Below are positions 1 through 11,232 of a stretch of 64,000 nt of DNA, one piece after another. Every line of letters begins with the position of its first letter. Position 1 is the first letter of the stretch. The stretch is taken from positions 5,208,001 to 5,272,000 of the forward strand of contig NC_016134.3 of the NCBI RefSeq assembly GCF_000005505.3, written 5' to 3'. Source of the stretch: Brachypodium distachyon. Lineage: Eukaryota; Streptophyta; Magnoliopsida; Poales; Poaceae. The position numbers and the translations under genes are program-made. The notes below the pieces were generated by a model. It worked only from the letters and a program-made list of their open reading frames with translations. It was not told the origin of the DNA and ran no database searches.

Positions 1-756
1 AACAGGGGACATGGTCGTGGAAGAGTTCTACGGTGACGCGCACTAGGATTTCAAATTTGGAAGACAGAAATATTTCATAAATACATAAACATTTGAAAAT
101 TTCAATACTTATTTTAGAATTTTATGTTAGATTGAATCTAATCCAAAATTACGAAGTAGGCCAAAATTACGAAGTTGGCTTAGGATGGGTGGGGCATAGG
201 GGTGCAAACGGGATCCCGCGAAGAGCTCGCTTCTAGTTCATTTGTCAAATCTCCTATTCAAAATTTTGCTCAAAATTTGAATAAACTAGAAATCGGGCCT
301 TTCATGGGATCTCGTTTGCATCCCTAGTGGAGCACATCTTTAGTTTGTGATGCCGAGCTGCCCTTGAAGCGGGTCTTACCGACCGGTTTTATCGGATATC
401 TCCTAAGACAACTTACTAGTCAAATTTCTTGTCAACAATTCGCATAATTGTATGAATTGGTTATTGACTTGCGTCATTATCTCATTAGTCGTGCAAGTAA
501 AAAGCAAAGATTTTTTTTTAACTTAAACCCTAATGTTTACGGGGTTTTTTATATTTACATCAATCGCCGTCGAAAACGGCTGCCGAAGTAGGCGACATTT
601 ACTCTCGTCGATGCCTTCTACTACGCCCTATTTAGAACCATTCAAATGCATAGCTCGTGGATTTGTGCATTTGTAAGCCTGTGGACTAAACCGTTAATTT
701 GCTCTGAATGAAGGAGTATATTGTAGCGGTGTATTTTACTCAATTACCTTCATTTT
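1..756. other. upstream intergenic region
   Basis: No coding region is supported here. The stretch is AT-rich and holds one small inverted-repeat element (197-326). The rest is probably distal promoter of the F-box gene whose first exon begins near 790. Confidence 0.5.
197..326. mobile_element. hAT-like MITE, 130 bp
   Basis: The ends are inverted repeats: TAGGGGTGCAAACGGGATCCC on the left against the reverse complement of a right end reading GGGATCTCGTTTGCATCCCTA, with two mismatches. The interior also pairs (TTCTAGTTCATTTG against CAAATTTGAATAAACTAGAA), so the element can fold as a hairpin. It is flanked by GTGGGGCA (189-196) and GTGGAGCA (327-334), an 8-bp target duplication with one mismatch, the length expected of hAT transposons. 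It has no coding capacity. Confidence 0.75.
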
Positions 757-789
757 CACGTGGACCTGAGCTCATTTATTTTCCTTGGC

Positions 790-1039
790 ACCCCTCCCTC
801 CCTCTGCCCCATCTCGCTTGAGCTCCGTGGATCGTCTTCCTCGTCGCGGGAGCGCCGCCACCCATCCCAGCTCCCTAGCTCGTCTACCTCCTCGCGCGAG
901 CGCCTCCACCGCAGGTCGATCTCCCCTTCGATTCTCTCGCTCCCGACCGTTTCTCCTCCGATCACCCCACGAACGGATTCCGCCCTTTAGCTCCCCGTTT
1001 CATAATCTTCCCCAATTCGTAATTGAGGCAAAATCCAAG
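790..1039 (+). other. non-coding first exon of F-box/LRR gene A
   Basis: A CT/GC-rich stretch typical of grass 5' leaders ends at AATCCAAG followed by GTAGGG, a good donor. A matching acceptor TTCATTCCAG ends at 1768, 57 bases before the coding ATG. This gives one 5'-UTR intron of about 730 bases. Paralogues B and C show the same layout, which supports it. The exact transcription start is not visible; open reading frames in this exon are short and not credible proteins. Confidence 0.6.
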
Positions 1040-1825
1040 GTAGGGCGGCCGCCCTACCTTGCCCTGCTGGGTCCTCCGCCCGTGAGGTGTCCTCAAATTT
1101 CTCGCTATTTCTTCCACTATTCCAGCAATACCAGATGCCTGCGGTTTTAGTCTAGCTTAATTTTGTTGCCTATGGATGCTTTGCTGCCTGCTCAGCGATT
1201 CCCCAGAAAGAAATATGGTTTTGGTTAATCTTCTTTTGTGAAGATGAACAGAAGATTCATTGTTAGTTTTTTCCCAAAAAAAAAAGATTCATTATTAGTT
1301 GCAAGAAAACGTTGTTCTGGGGTTTGGATGGTTTGGTATAGTATTCCTTAGAATTTCTGCTACTGTCACAAAGCGGACCTTGAAACTGCAGAGTACGTAC
1401 GTTGGAACAAATATTTTGTTCTATTGATGCAACTTGCTTATGAGCAACTAGTTCTTTGTCCTCAGTCATTACATGATACGGTTTTCATGCAATCAGTCTC
1501 GGATCAGTGTACTGTTATCTTGTAGACTATCTTTCTAATTTATTTCTTTGTGGATCCCATCTTTCTTAATTGCTAATGGTTCCTCTTTAGTGTCATCAGC
1601 AGTAGATAAATAATATATAGCTTTCCTAATTATCGTTCTTTTGTTAATTAAGAATAAAGAGACAGAAAGAAGTCCAATTTTCATCTGTATAGATATACTT
1701 CTTGCTGGGTTTGCTATTTTATTACCTTCATACGACTCATCCTAATAATATCACTAATTTCATTCCAGCACTCTGTACGTCTGCTGTAACTTGGGGTTGC
1801 CCAACTAGCTCAGCCACATTTCTCA

Positions 1826-3259
1826 ATGGAAGATCTCCCGGAGGAACTATTCACAGAGATCATCGCAAGGATTACCCAGACAAGTGATCTGAACTCTCTT
1901 TCCCTTGTGTCGAAGCGGCTCTACACCATTGAGGCATGTCAGAGGAAAGCTCTCCACGTCGGCTGTGGCCTTTGCCCTGCTAGAGAAGCCTTGGCATCAC
2001 TGTGCTCCCGGTTCCCCAACTTGTGGAAAGTGAAAATTGATTACTCTGGATGGGCAAGTGGCAACGGGAATCAATTGGACAATAAAGGCCTCCTCGTGAT
2101 TTCATCTCGGTGCCCCTTGCTGACTGATCTCACCTTAAGCTTCTGTAAATGCATCACTGACTTAGGTCTTGGTTATGTAGCTGATTGCAAGAAATTGGTG
2201 TCGATCAGGCTGAACTCTGCACTAGAAATAACTTCAAATGGGCTTCTCGCTGTGGCAACTGGTTGCAGTAATCTTTCTATTCTCCACCTTGAGAACTGTG
2301 AGAAAATAGAAAGTGTGGAGTGGCTGGAGTACCTTGGCTGGAACAGATCGCTGGAAGAACTCGTGGTCATGAATTGCAAGGGAATCAACGAGCATGACCT
2401 CCTTAAGTTTGGTCCAGGATGGATGAAGCTCCAGAAGTTTGGTTTTGACACCAAGAAACGAGTAGTAAATATTCCTGGAGGTTATGACTTTCATGATGAC
2501 TTGTATGACGCTCACAATCCGAGTCAATATGATTTCTGCTGTGAGACGTTGAAGGATTTAAGGTTGGCGCGTTTTACAACTGGGACTGAAGTAGGACTTC
2601 GTGTTCTCTTGGGGAAATGCAAAGCGCTGGAGAGGCTGTGCCTGGAGTACGTATTTGGTCTAAATGACAACGACATTACTGCAATATCCCAGACCTGCCG
2701 CAACCTTAAAAGCATCTCACTTTGGCTCAAACCTCTGCACTATGATGATGCTTACAGGACAGGCTTTACTGATAACAGCCTTAAGGCTCTATCCCTCGGC
2801 TGTCCTATGCTACAGGCTATTGAACTCACTTTTGTTGGTTGCCAACCTGGTTGGCCATCAGATATTAGCTTCACACAGGAGGGCCTTCTTGCTCTCATTC
2901 AATCTTGTCCCATTCGTGTTCTTGTGCTAAATGACGCCAACTTCTTTGATTATGATGGAATGAAGGCCCTTTCCAGTGCATCATTCTTGGAGAGACTTGA
3001 GCTTACGGATTCTGATAAGATAACTGATGCTGGACTGTGTTTCATTGCGTGTGCCCCATGCTTGACTAGTCTCACACTCCGGCGGTGTGACAATGTGACT
3101 GATGTTGGATTGGCCGAGCTTGCACGTGCACAGAAGTTAGAGTCTCTGACCATTGAATGCTGTAGAAGCATCTCTCATCAAGCTGCGCAGGGAGCTGCCA
3201 GATCAGTTCGCTACTCTAAATCTTCACAAGTTGGCATTGTAGAAAGAATGTACTTCTAA
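1826..3259 (+). CDS. F-box/LRR-repeat protein A (intact)
   Basis: A 477-residue intronless coding region. The N-terminus, MEDLPEELFTEIIARI and on to about residue 45 (SLVSKRLYTIE), is an F-box, the SKP1-binding part of an SCF E3 ubiquitin ligase. From about residue 65 to 455 it is a chain of cysteine-containing leucine-rich repeats of the FBXL/AMN1 type, seen as recurrent LTDLTLSFC, LSILHLENC and LTSLTLRRC units. The LRRs would bind the substrate, which is unknown. The protein ends in VERMYF; paralogue C ends IEKMYF. The start at 1826 is chosen because B and C share it and it opens directly into the F-box. Neighbours B and C are disrupted, so this is the only copy of the local family able to encode a full protein. 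Ordinary F-box/LRR naming is secure; the target is not known. Confidence 0.93.
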   Translation: MEDLPEELFTEIIARITQTSDLNSLSLVSKRLYTIEACQRKALHVGCGLCPAREALASLCSRFPNLWKVKIDYSGWASGNGNQLDNKGLLVISSRCPLLTDLTLSFCKCITDLGLGYVADCKKLVSIRLNSALEITSNGLLAVATGCSNLSILHLENCEKIESVEWLEYLGWNRSLEELVVMNCKGINEHDLLKFGPGWMKLQKFGFDTKKRVVNIPGGYDFHDDLYDAHNPSQYDFCCETLKDLRLARFTTGTEVGLRVLLGKCKALERLCLEYVFGLNDNDITAISQTCRNLKSISLWLKPLHYDDAYRTGFTDNSLKALSLGCPMLQAIELTFVGCQPGWPSDISFTQEGLLALIQSCPIRVLVLNDANFFDYDGMKALSSASFLERLELTDSDKITDAGLCFIACAPCLTSLTLRRCDNVTDVGLAELARAQKLESLTIECCRSISHQAAQGAARSVRYSKSSQVGIVERMYF

Positions 3260-3419
3260 TACTGTTAATGAAGTTGCCTCCAAAAGCTGATAATATGGAG
3301 TAGGTTAATATGGGACAACCGAAGTAACTGTTGTCTGAGTTGAGGATACTCAACATCTTAGTTATGTATAGTGTGTAATACTCTTTCATATTGGCATTTC
3401 TATGTTAATATCTTGATGA

Positions 3420-3530
3420 CAATGGGGAATCCGAGTCGGTAGAGATGGCGTGGTGTGTTAATTGTTTGTAAGAAGAATTCAGGTGGAAATCTTTGTGTGT
3501 GGTGATGATTCCTGATCGGCCGGAATAGTC
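3420..3530. repeat. displaced copy of the SSL2 promoter segment
   Basis: This stretch (GGGGAATCCGAGTCGGTA, then TTGTTTGTAAGAAGAATT and GTGATGATTCC) matches 18475-18635, which lies just upstream of the SSL2 pseudogene. Here it sits directly after F-box A, about 2 kb from the SSL1 remnant and on the wrong side of it. It marks a rearrangement of the duplicated block. Similarity was judged by eye. Confidence 0.6.
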
Positions 3531-3559
3531 AACTGGAGTATTTTTGTTAAACAATGGTA

Positions 3560-4720
3560 AAATAATCAGGGAAGAAAAATTTGTTTTGTGGACGAGACTT
3601 ATCATAATGCATCGTAATTCCCCTCCAAAAGGAGCTTTATGTATTCTACATCAGTTTGATTTTATTTAGAGTTTTGAATTTGTCCATGCTTTGGCATTCA
3701 AACAGAAGAATGGGAAAATATTGGTTTCTAAATGACTTCCGTTCGCATCCAGTTTAAAACCAACGGTTGAGATGAGATGGTATTACCCACCGCTCACATA
3801 AACTGATCATCATTCTTGTGAACATGTATCATAGTATCTATAGCTTTATCAATTAGAAGCCATTAATTTGGAGCGCTCCTTTTCTTCCATTACATTCTTC
3901 CATTATTCCTGCCGGGCTTTGGGTTAAACTCCAAACAGGGTATACTTACTCCGTCCAACAAAAGATGTCTCCAGTTTGTCAAAATTTAAATGTATCTAAA
4001 CATGACTTAATGTATAGATGCATTCAAATTTAGTCAAAGTTAAGACATCCTTTGTTGGATGGATGAATACTTAATTTCCTCTCCAAACTCTGAAACAGAC
4101 ATAAATGAAGGGTCTCATTTGCTGAACTTCCTCAATTCATCGAGAAGATACGTTTACTGCTGATTCAGTTTAAAGAGGTAAATTCATCTTAACAAACTAC
4201 CGGCACTTGTTGGCAGTACAAAGTATCCGATGGTGGTTGTTTAGAGGGGATTAACCTAGCAAACTCAACTTTATCATAATAGCAGATTAATACTGCACAT
4301 TAAGCATATATATACTATCAGCTCGAACGTTAAATAGAATATGCAAAAGGTCTCTTTGCAAGAAAATCATCTCTATTGTTTTCCTTTTGCAAGTATAACT
4401 AACTTGTACTATATTGCGTAATGGTTTTTGATGTCCGTGATAATGCTAGTAATATTACATTATAATGAAATACAAAACACTTGACAATATGCACGTATGA
4501 AACAAACCAAAAGAAAACAACATGGCATTTTAAACACAAAATGTACCCGACAAACCCTTTATATATATCCTAAAATAAACTCCTATGACATTTATGTCTG
4601 CGATAATGCTAATAGTATTACATTATAATGAAATACAAAACTATGCTTGACAAAATGAACTTATGAAAAACAACAACATCACATTTTAAACACATCATGT
4701 CCCAGGCAAAGCCTTTACAT
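3560..4720. repeat. spacer duplication, block 1 (matches 15215-15910 and 16895-17310)
   Basis: Long stretches recur in block 2 downstream, for example TTTGTTTTGTGGACGAGACT, ACTGATCATCATTCTTGTGAA and GGGTCTCAT followed by GCTGAACTTCCTCAAT. The match continues into the SSL pseudogenes on both sides, so spacer and gene were copied together. A part (about 4210-4370) is present a third time at 14890-15055. No gene is visible inside the spacer. Confidence 0.8.
3945..4067. mobile_element. Stowaway-like MITE (degenerate ends)
   Basis: The internal sequence (CCAACAAAAGATGTCTC... ...AAGTTAAGACATCCTTTGTTGG) is an inverted repeat almost identical to the complete element at 28500-28623. The left CTCCCTCCGTCC end has become TTACTCCGTCC and the right end GGATGGATGAATA. 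A shortened version of the same insertion is at 15591-15658 in the duplicate block. Confidence 0.8.
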
Positions 4721-4723
4721 ATC

Positions 4724-5510
4724 CTAATTAAATGAACTCCTATTTGCACTTGATGCGGATACATAAGGAAGATCGATGGATCCCATGAAAAGTCTACCGC
4801 CTTTTCTTTCCATTATTTTGGATGGCCTCACGCTCTTGGGCCCTCTCATCTCCTCGACTATCTTCCCATTAGCTCCGATCCTCACGGCGAGCAGGTGGCT
4901 ATCGACACCAAAGGGAAGCTCATTCTTCTCCCGGTGCAACGCAACCCAATATCCTCCTCTCCCGTCGGGCCTCACATTATCAGGGTCGTCGGGGAGATCA
5001 ACGAGTACCTCAATCGTGCCGCCCTTGGAACCCTTGATTCAGTACCTCAACAACTTGCATGGCTCGGTTGATGATATCACGAGGTGCGTTCGGTCAGCGC
5101 TGATCGCCAAACCATTAAGATAAGTGGTTCTGGCTTGTAGCACAACCACCTTACCCGTCCGCAGGTCGTACCTCATGAGTCGCCCCGTCGAGTCCCCGGT
5201 CCTCGTGACCATCTCGTGCTACGACCTTTGATAGGTCACGGGACTGTCCGTGAAATAAACATCCCAATCACTTGGTCGACGTCGACCCCATTTGTGAACC
5301 GTAGTGGCACACCGTCGACCTCGTTGACCAGCACTTTCGCCTCCCCTCCGCCCGGTTCGACGCGCATGAGCCCCTTGTAGGCGTAGGCGATGTACAGCTG
5401 GCCGGACCTGAGGTGGAACCGGAGGCCCAAGGGCCGGCTGCAGCTGCTCTTCGTGACCGTCTCCAGGCGGCGGGCCGTGGCCGTGCATGCGTTGCTGCTG
5501 TAGGGCCGTG
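4724..5510 (-). pseudogene. strictosidine synthase-like pseudogene SSL1 (5'-truncated)
   Basis: Reading leftwards, fragments encode the six-bladed-propeller strictosidine-synthase family: GLRFHLRSGQLYIAYAYKGLMRV, then a TNGVDVDQV segment, then a C-terminal piece with GGYWVALHREKNEL and KSVRPSKIMERKGGRLFMGS. Compared with SSL2, the first ~90 codons, including the signal peptide, are missing beyond about 5510. A one-base loss near the EIYFTDS motif (about 5245-5270) and another near the final codons break the frame. It cannot make a protein. Such proteins are related to strictosidine synthase, but plant members outside alkaloid-making species mostly lack proven Pictet-Spengler activity. It shares its flanks with SSL2. 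Confidence 0.85.
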
Positions 5511-5889
5511 GCCGTTATTTGGCATATAGGGTGTCTCTTGGAGATGTTCTTACTTCTTTTTTTTTAAGACGATGCTCTTACCTGGAACGCATCAAAATTT
5601 GCAGCAGTATATACAAAGCAATCTCGATGGGGATAGGATTTCTATTAGTCGTGTGTATCGCTTAATTGTTCGTGCTAGCAGAGAGACAAAAGGAGTTTCC
5701 TGTTTTTCGGGTCCTGAGTATTTGTTAGAGTTCGTTTTCTAGCCCTAAAGTTGTTGTTAAGCAAAAAATTCTAAAAGTTATACGGAATACCTTTTCTGTC
5801 GCTTAACCCAATTTATGTGTTTCCTATATCTGGATATAGAATGGAAAAGAAAGGGGGAAAAGAAAGGGAATCGACGCGAGCGAGCGTAG

Positions 5890-6075
5890 GGTTTTAGCTC
5901 TCCCCTCCTTCTGAGAGGGGATCCGAGGCTCTCCTCTCGCCGCCGCCTCCAGTCCTCAGCCGCCGCCGCCTCCCCCCTCCCAGCCCACGACTGCCACCGT
6001 CACCGTCCTGTTCTTCTCTCCAGACTGTTCCGAGGGCTCCACCTCTTTCTCGATTCCATCTCAAGAAAACAACAG
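5890..6075 (+). other. non-coding first exon of F-box/LRR pseudogene B
   Basis: A GC/CT-rich leader (GTAGGGTTTTAGCTCTCCCC and following) ends with ACAACAG followed by the donor GTACAT. The presumed acceptor TTATTTCAG ends at 7442, 74 bases before the ATG at 7517. The exon-intron layout equals that of A, so B was once transcribed the same way. Nothing else is supported between 6080 and 7440; it is the AT-rich 5'-UTR intron. Confidence 0.5.
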
Positions 6076-7516
6076 GTACATCCCTATCCGTATATATGGA
6101 ATTGTTTTTTTTTCTTCCTCAAACGACCAAACCTGTGCGCGCCCCCTCTCTTTTTGGCCTGCATTTCTCCGGCTGAAGAAATTGTGGCACCTCCTAGTCG
6201 AGTCCAAACTTCCCGTTTAATTCTAAAAACGCTAATTAGCCGAAAATCGTATTAACGAGGGAGAAAATAGTGTGCATATCTAGATGAACTTGGTTAATTC
6301 TGTGATTTCCATAAAGCAAATCTCCAGGTTTTAGAGAACTTTAGAGACAATTTTGTTTTCAATGCCGTGCCTTTTCTTTTCTGTGTATGCTTCGCCCGTT
6401 TGGGCGTTATTAATTAAACGCTGGGCTTCGGCCTAAATTCTAAAAGAAGTTTTTACCTGATGAGTTAGGGCTCCTCAGATTTGATTTCACCATATAGACG
6501 TTACAGTATCTTGATTCTAATTCTTTTGGTAGTACAGGCGTCCTTTCTGCCATTGTTCTAGCAATACCAGATGCTGAGATACATAGGATTTTAGTCTAGC
6601 TTGTAGGTTATTTGCTGTTTGCTATATTATTATGGGATAAAAAGGAAGGGGCCTTAATTAAGCTTCTCTGTGAAGCTAAACGGCTGAATTTTGAAAATAT
6701 ACAGCGAAAAATGTTCATGGTTATATTGAGTATCCGTACATGTTTCAGAATTTTTTTTGTTTCTTTTTTTGTATTGGTCCTGTAAATGTCATGAAGAAAA
6801 CCTCAAAATTGGTGTGCATGTATGGTACAGCTAATTATTTTTGTTCCATGGATTTCGTGCAACTTTCCACGGACTAAATAGGCCTGACTCCTCACACATT
6901 AAAATATATGATTTTCATGTGAGCAGTAAAATGCTCCTTGTTATGTCAGTTCAACTGTTTAGTGTTATCTTGCAGTCGCATACATAATGTGGCCCTTCTC
7001 TCTTGATTGTTCCAGCAATATTAGAAACTTAGGATGTTAGTTCAATGTTGTTCCTTGGTAGTTTGCTCAGCTTTGTAGCTAAATAAATAGGGTGTCACCT
7101 TGATTAACATCCTATGTGAGGATGAGCAAATGAATTTTGAGTTTCAACAGATGTAGAAAAGAAGTTTGAAATTTCATTAGCATGTGTCTCTTTTTATGTG
7201 TTTAGCTACTGTAATATGACTATCTTCATACGCTCCATTATAATTACTTGAGGAATTCGATTCTTGTACTTAGTTTTGATAATGCTGCAAAGCGAAACTA
7301 AGAATTGCAGAGGACGTCTGTTAGAATAACAGTGAAAGGTTCAGAATTCGTCGTATACTTCTCGATGTGTTTCACTACTGTAACCTAATAACTTGCATGG
7401 AGAACTTTCACATGGTTCAAATTCTAATGTCGTTTATTTCAGTCCAGCATTATGTATACCTGCTGAACATTGAGAATACCCACCCAACTAAAGCAGCTGC
7501 ATACCTGCATTGCTAG

Positions 7517-8965
7517 ATGGAGGATCTCCCAGAGTCACTGCTAGCAGAGATTGTCAAGAGGATTACCCGGAGATGTGATCTGAATTCTCTTTCCCTTGTG
7601 TCGAAGCAACTATACACCATTGATGCAAATCAAAAGGGGACTCTCCGTGCCACCTGTGGGCATCGCTTGATAGAGAAGCATTGGTATCACTGTGCTCTGG
7701 TTCTCCAATTTGTGGAAAGTGGAAATTGATTACTCTGGTTGGACATGGAGCCATAGGAATCAGTTGGACAACAAAAGTCTCCTTCTGATTTCATCTTCCT
7801 GCCCCTGTCTGACTGATCTAACCTTAAGCTTCTGTTCACGCATCAATGATTCTGGTCTTGGTTATCTAGTGTATTGCAAGAAGTTGATGTCTCTGAGGCT
7901 AAACTCCGTACGAAAAATAACTTCCAATGGGCTTCTCTCGGTGGTAGTTGGTTGCAAGAATCTGTCTGCACTCCACCTAACTGACTGCGATAAAATAGAC
8001 AGCGAGGGTTGGCTGGAGTACCTTGGCTTGAACGGATCATTGGAAGAACTTGCAGTAAACAATTGCGAAGGAATCAGCCATCATGACCTCCTGAAGTTTG
8101 GCCCAGGATGGATGAAGCTCCAAAAGTTTATGTTTGAGATGAAGGATGGATTTTGGGATGCTTTTAGTCAGGGCCGTAAGGGTTTTGACCCCTCTTACGA
8201 TGCTCATAACCCAAGTACATATGATTTCTGCTGTGAGAGTTTGAAGGATTTGAGGTTAGCGCATATTACATTTGGGCCAGAAATAGGACTTCGTGTCCTC
8301 CTGGGGAAGTGCAAAGCATTGGAGAGGCTGTGGCTGGAGTATGTTAATGGTTTAAATGATAACGACATGATTGCTCTATCCCGGAGCTGCAGTAACCTTA
8401 GAAGCATCTCACTTTGTCTCACACCTCAATTTTATGATTATTCCTGCAGGACGTCATTTACTGATGACAGCCTTAAGGCTCTAGCTCTCAGCTGTCCTAT
8501 GCTTCAGGCTGTTGAACTCACATTCTATGACTGTGATCCTTGTTGGCCATCAGAAATAGGCTTCACACTGGAGGGTCTTCTGGTGGTCATTCAATCTTGT
8601 CCTGTTTCTGTTCTTGTGCTAAATGGCGCCAACTTCTTCAATGACGAAGGGATGGAGGCCATCTTATCTGCACCATTCTTGGAGACACTCGAGCTTGTGG
8701 ATTGTGTGGCAATAACTGATGCTGGCATGCGTTTCGTTGCATATACTCCGTGCTTGACTAATCTAACACTTGGCTGTGTAACAAAGTGACTGATAGTGGA
8801 GTTGCTGAGCTTGGACGTGCACATAAGTTGCAGTGTCTGATCATTGAAGGCTGTGAAGGCATCTCTGAGAAAGCTGTGCGAGGGGCTGCCAGATCTGTCC
8901 ACTACTCCATCGAGTCTGCAAGTCATGGTGAGCTAAAGAGATTGTCCAAGGTACTCCGTGGATGA
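7517..8965 (+). pseudogene. F-box/LRR-repeat pseudogene B (three frameshifts)
   Basis: Starts MEDLPESLLAEIVKRI, an F-box, and continues with the same LRR chain as A (CPCLTDLTLSFC, LKSISL-type units, LVLNGANFFNDEGMEA). Alignment to A by eye shows three single-base losses: about 7660-7675, about 7697-7705 (CTCTGG for CTCCCGG) and about 8768-8775 (ACTTGGCTGTG for ACTCCGGCGGTG). The losses add to three, so the frame returns and runs to a TGA at 8963-8965 after KLQCLIIEGCEGISEKAVRG. Without correction the protein stops after 70 residues. A 365-residue open frame (7692-8789) covers most LRRs but lacks the F-box. Base-call error is possible for one shift, unlikely for three. Confidence 0.85.
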
Positions 8966-9449
8966 AGTTGCTCCCCAAAACAATTCAGAGTGAGTTCCCC
9001 TGCTAAAGTCATCAAGTTGTTTCTTAGTTGTGTCTCAAGGGTGGATGTCCCGGTTCCTTTTCATATTTGTGTACTGATGCTATATCTATTGCTCTTTTAA
9101 CTTAATTCCATCTCTGTTTGCCTTGTGCGAAGTGAACGTAAATCAGCCTCAAAATTCAGGTCTATCATTGTACATCCTGACAGTGCCTATTGATTTTTCT
9201 GCGGTCTTTGGCATGCATATTTTGCTGTTTGCCTTTGCTTACATATTTTAGTTCCGAAGACGTGCCTACCTACAATGCTCTCATGCCATTTTTATAGCTG
9301 CAAAGTTGCAAATATATCAGTTGTCAATGGTTCCAAATATATAGAAAAGAAACATAAGCATTTCCTTTCATTTATCTGTGTTGTTTCAGAAAAGGATTTT
9401 ATCATTATTCTTGATGCATAGTAGTACTGTTTTTGCGGCTTTTACATTG
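8966..9449. other. 3' flank of F-box pseudogene B
   Basis: An AT-rich stretch with no supported gene. It continues directly at 14854 once the gypsy insertion is removed, so it was originally contiguous with the spacer copy at 14890-15055. Confidence 0.5.
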
Positions 9450-9454
9450 CATAT

Positions 9455-9942
9455 TGATGCAGCACAAGGTTGTGGAGGAACAACTCCACCTTGTTGCTAC
9501 AATATAGACAGCACAAATGTTGAAGGAACCACTTCAACGTGTTGCTAGATATCGTTCTAGGGGTGGGGAACTGCCTAGAGTTTAATCCAAACTCTTAACA
9601 CACAAGTTCTAATCCAAGATCAAAGACAAAGAACATAAAGTGCTTTTTATTGATAGGTAGTGGTACATAGTCTGTCTCAAGATAGAGGTGTGGACCTCTA
9701 TTTATAGGTCTCATGAGCCCGCACTATTTAGCTCTACCTTATAACTAGAAGTTTCTAGGGAACACTACTCAAAGCTATGAAAATGTCCTAATTACAACTT
9801 ATAGTAGAACATTCTAAAAACTACCACAACACATATGACTAAAAGACAAGTTACTTAGAATATAGTAGAAGTGTGTAGAAGCTTTGAGAGATCTGACTTC
9901 TACTTTTATTTTTATTTTGGTTTTCTCTATTGTCCCTCATCA
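9455..9942 (-). repeat. 3' LTR of the gypsy element
   Basis: About 488 bp, matching 14375-14848 along its whole length with scattered substitutions and small indels. It contains CTATTTATAG at about 9698-9707, the reverse complement of a TATA box. Confidence 0.92.
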
Positions 9943-11229
9943 TCCTCCCTTGGTTGTTTGGAATTTGACCTCGAGTTATCTTCGTAGAGTGCTTGTTCTG
10001 GATGATAAAGAGCCAAGTTTGCCACATTGAATGTGTTAGATATTCCCATCTCAGCGGGAAGATCTATCACATAGGCATTATCATTTATCTTCCTAGGATA
10101 AAGAAAGGTCCATATTTTCACTGTCTGAGCTTCCCTTTGATGCCTAAAGGCAGCCTTTCTTTTCGGAGGTATACCATGACTTTATCACCAACTTGGAATG
10201 ATTTTAGCCTTCGTTTGCAATCAGCCAATTGTTTGTACTTCTGATTTTGTGCCTCTAAGACAGTTTGAATTTCTTCAAATAATTCGGTGTAGTTATCAGC
10301 AAAGGACAATGCTGATTTTGAGTTCCCCTTCGTTGGTAGCTTCACCAGATCCACCACATGTGTTGGAACTTTAGTGTAGACAATAGAAAAGGACTCCTTC
10401 CGGTTGATCTATGCTTGGAGTTGTTATATGAGAATTCAGCAAGTGATAAAGCCAAATCCCATTGTCCCTTACTATCTCCACAAATGCAACGGATCAGATT
10501 ATCCAAAAACTTGTTCACCACTTCCATCTAACCATCTGTTTGTGGATGAGTTGTAATTGAAATTTTTAACTCGGTGTTGAATTGCTTCCACAAAGTTAGC
10601 CAAAAGGCATCGAGAAACTTGCTATCACGGTCTGAGACGATGGACCTTGGAACTCCATGAAGCCTGATCACTTCTCAAAAGAATAGATTTGCCACATGAT
10701 GAGCATCTGTTGTCTTGCGACACGGAATGAAATGGGCCATTTTAGAGAACATGTCCATAACCACAAATACCGCATCGTTCCCGCCTCTTGTTCTTGGTAA
10801 AGCCAAGACAAAGTCCATAGAGATATCCTCCCACGAGGCATTAGGGACAGGCAAGAGCATGTATAACCCTATGTTCTGGACTTGACCCTTGAAGGTTTGA
10901 CATACGGGGCACCGCTGAACAAACTTGTCTGCATCTCTTTTTAGTTGTGGCCAAAAGTATCGAGCCTCCAAGTTAGCGATAGTTTTGTCACGTCCAACAT
11001 GACCACTGAGATCACTTGAATGGAGTTCTCTAATTAACTTGTCACGTAGAGAACTTCTTGGGATGCACAAACGATCATTCTTGAAGAGATAACTATCTTG
11101 TATCAAATAGTCATCACCTAATGGCTCTCCTCTCATGTGTTTTACCCAAACATGGCCAAAGTCTTCGTTCTCTTGGTACAACTCTTTTATTTGATCCATG
11201 CCTGGAAGTTCAGCCTCAAAGGAAGTCAA
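9927..11229 (-). pseudogene. integrase region of the gypsy element
   Basis: The N-terminal HHCC zinc-binding module is visible (HSSDLSGHVGRD, then FVQRCPVCQTFKGQ). The catalytic core begins SMDFVLALPRTRGGNDAVFVV and MDMFSKMAHF, which provides the first two acidic residues of the DDE triad. Later fragments give SLAEFSYNNSKHRSTGRSPF and a C-terminal part with [12 protein letters not shown] and [11 protein letters not shown]. The parts lie in several frames separated by stops (near 10675, 10527, 10357 and 10121). The protein would insert element cDNA into chromosomes; this copy is dead. Confidence 0.88.
9943..9953 (-). other. polypurine tract
   Basis: Read on the minus strand it is CCAAGGGAGGA, directly against the 3' LTR, as expected for the plus-strand primer of an LTR retrotransposon. 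Confidence 0.8.
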
Positions 11230-11232
11230 AAG

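Noticed and set aside
4724..5525. SSL1 as a functional short gene
   Set aside because: It lacks the signal peptide and first propeller blades and has two frameshifts relative to SSL2.
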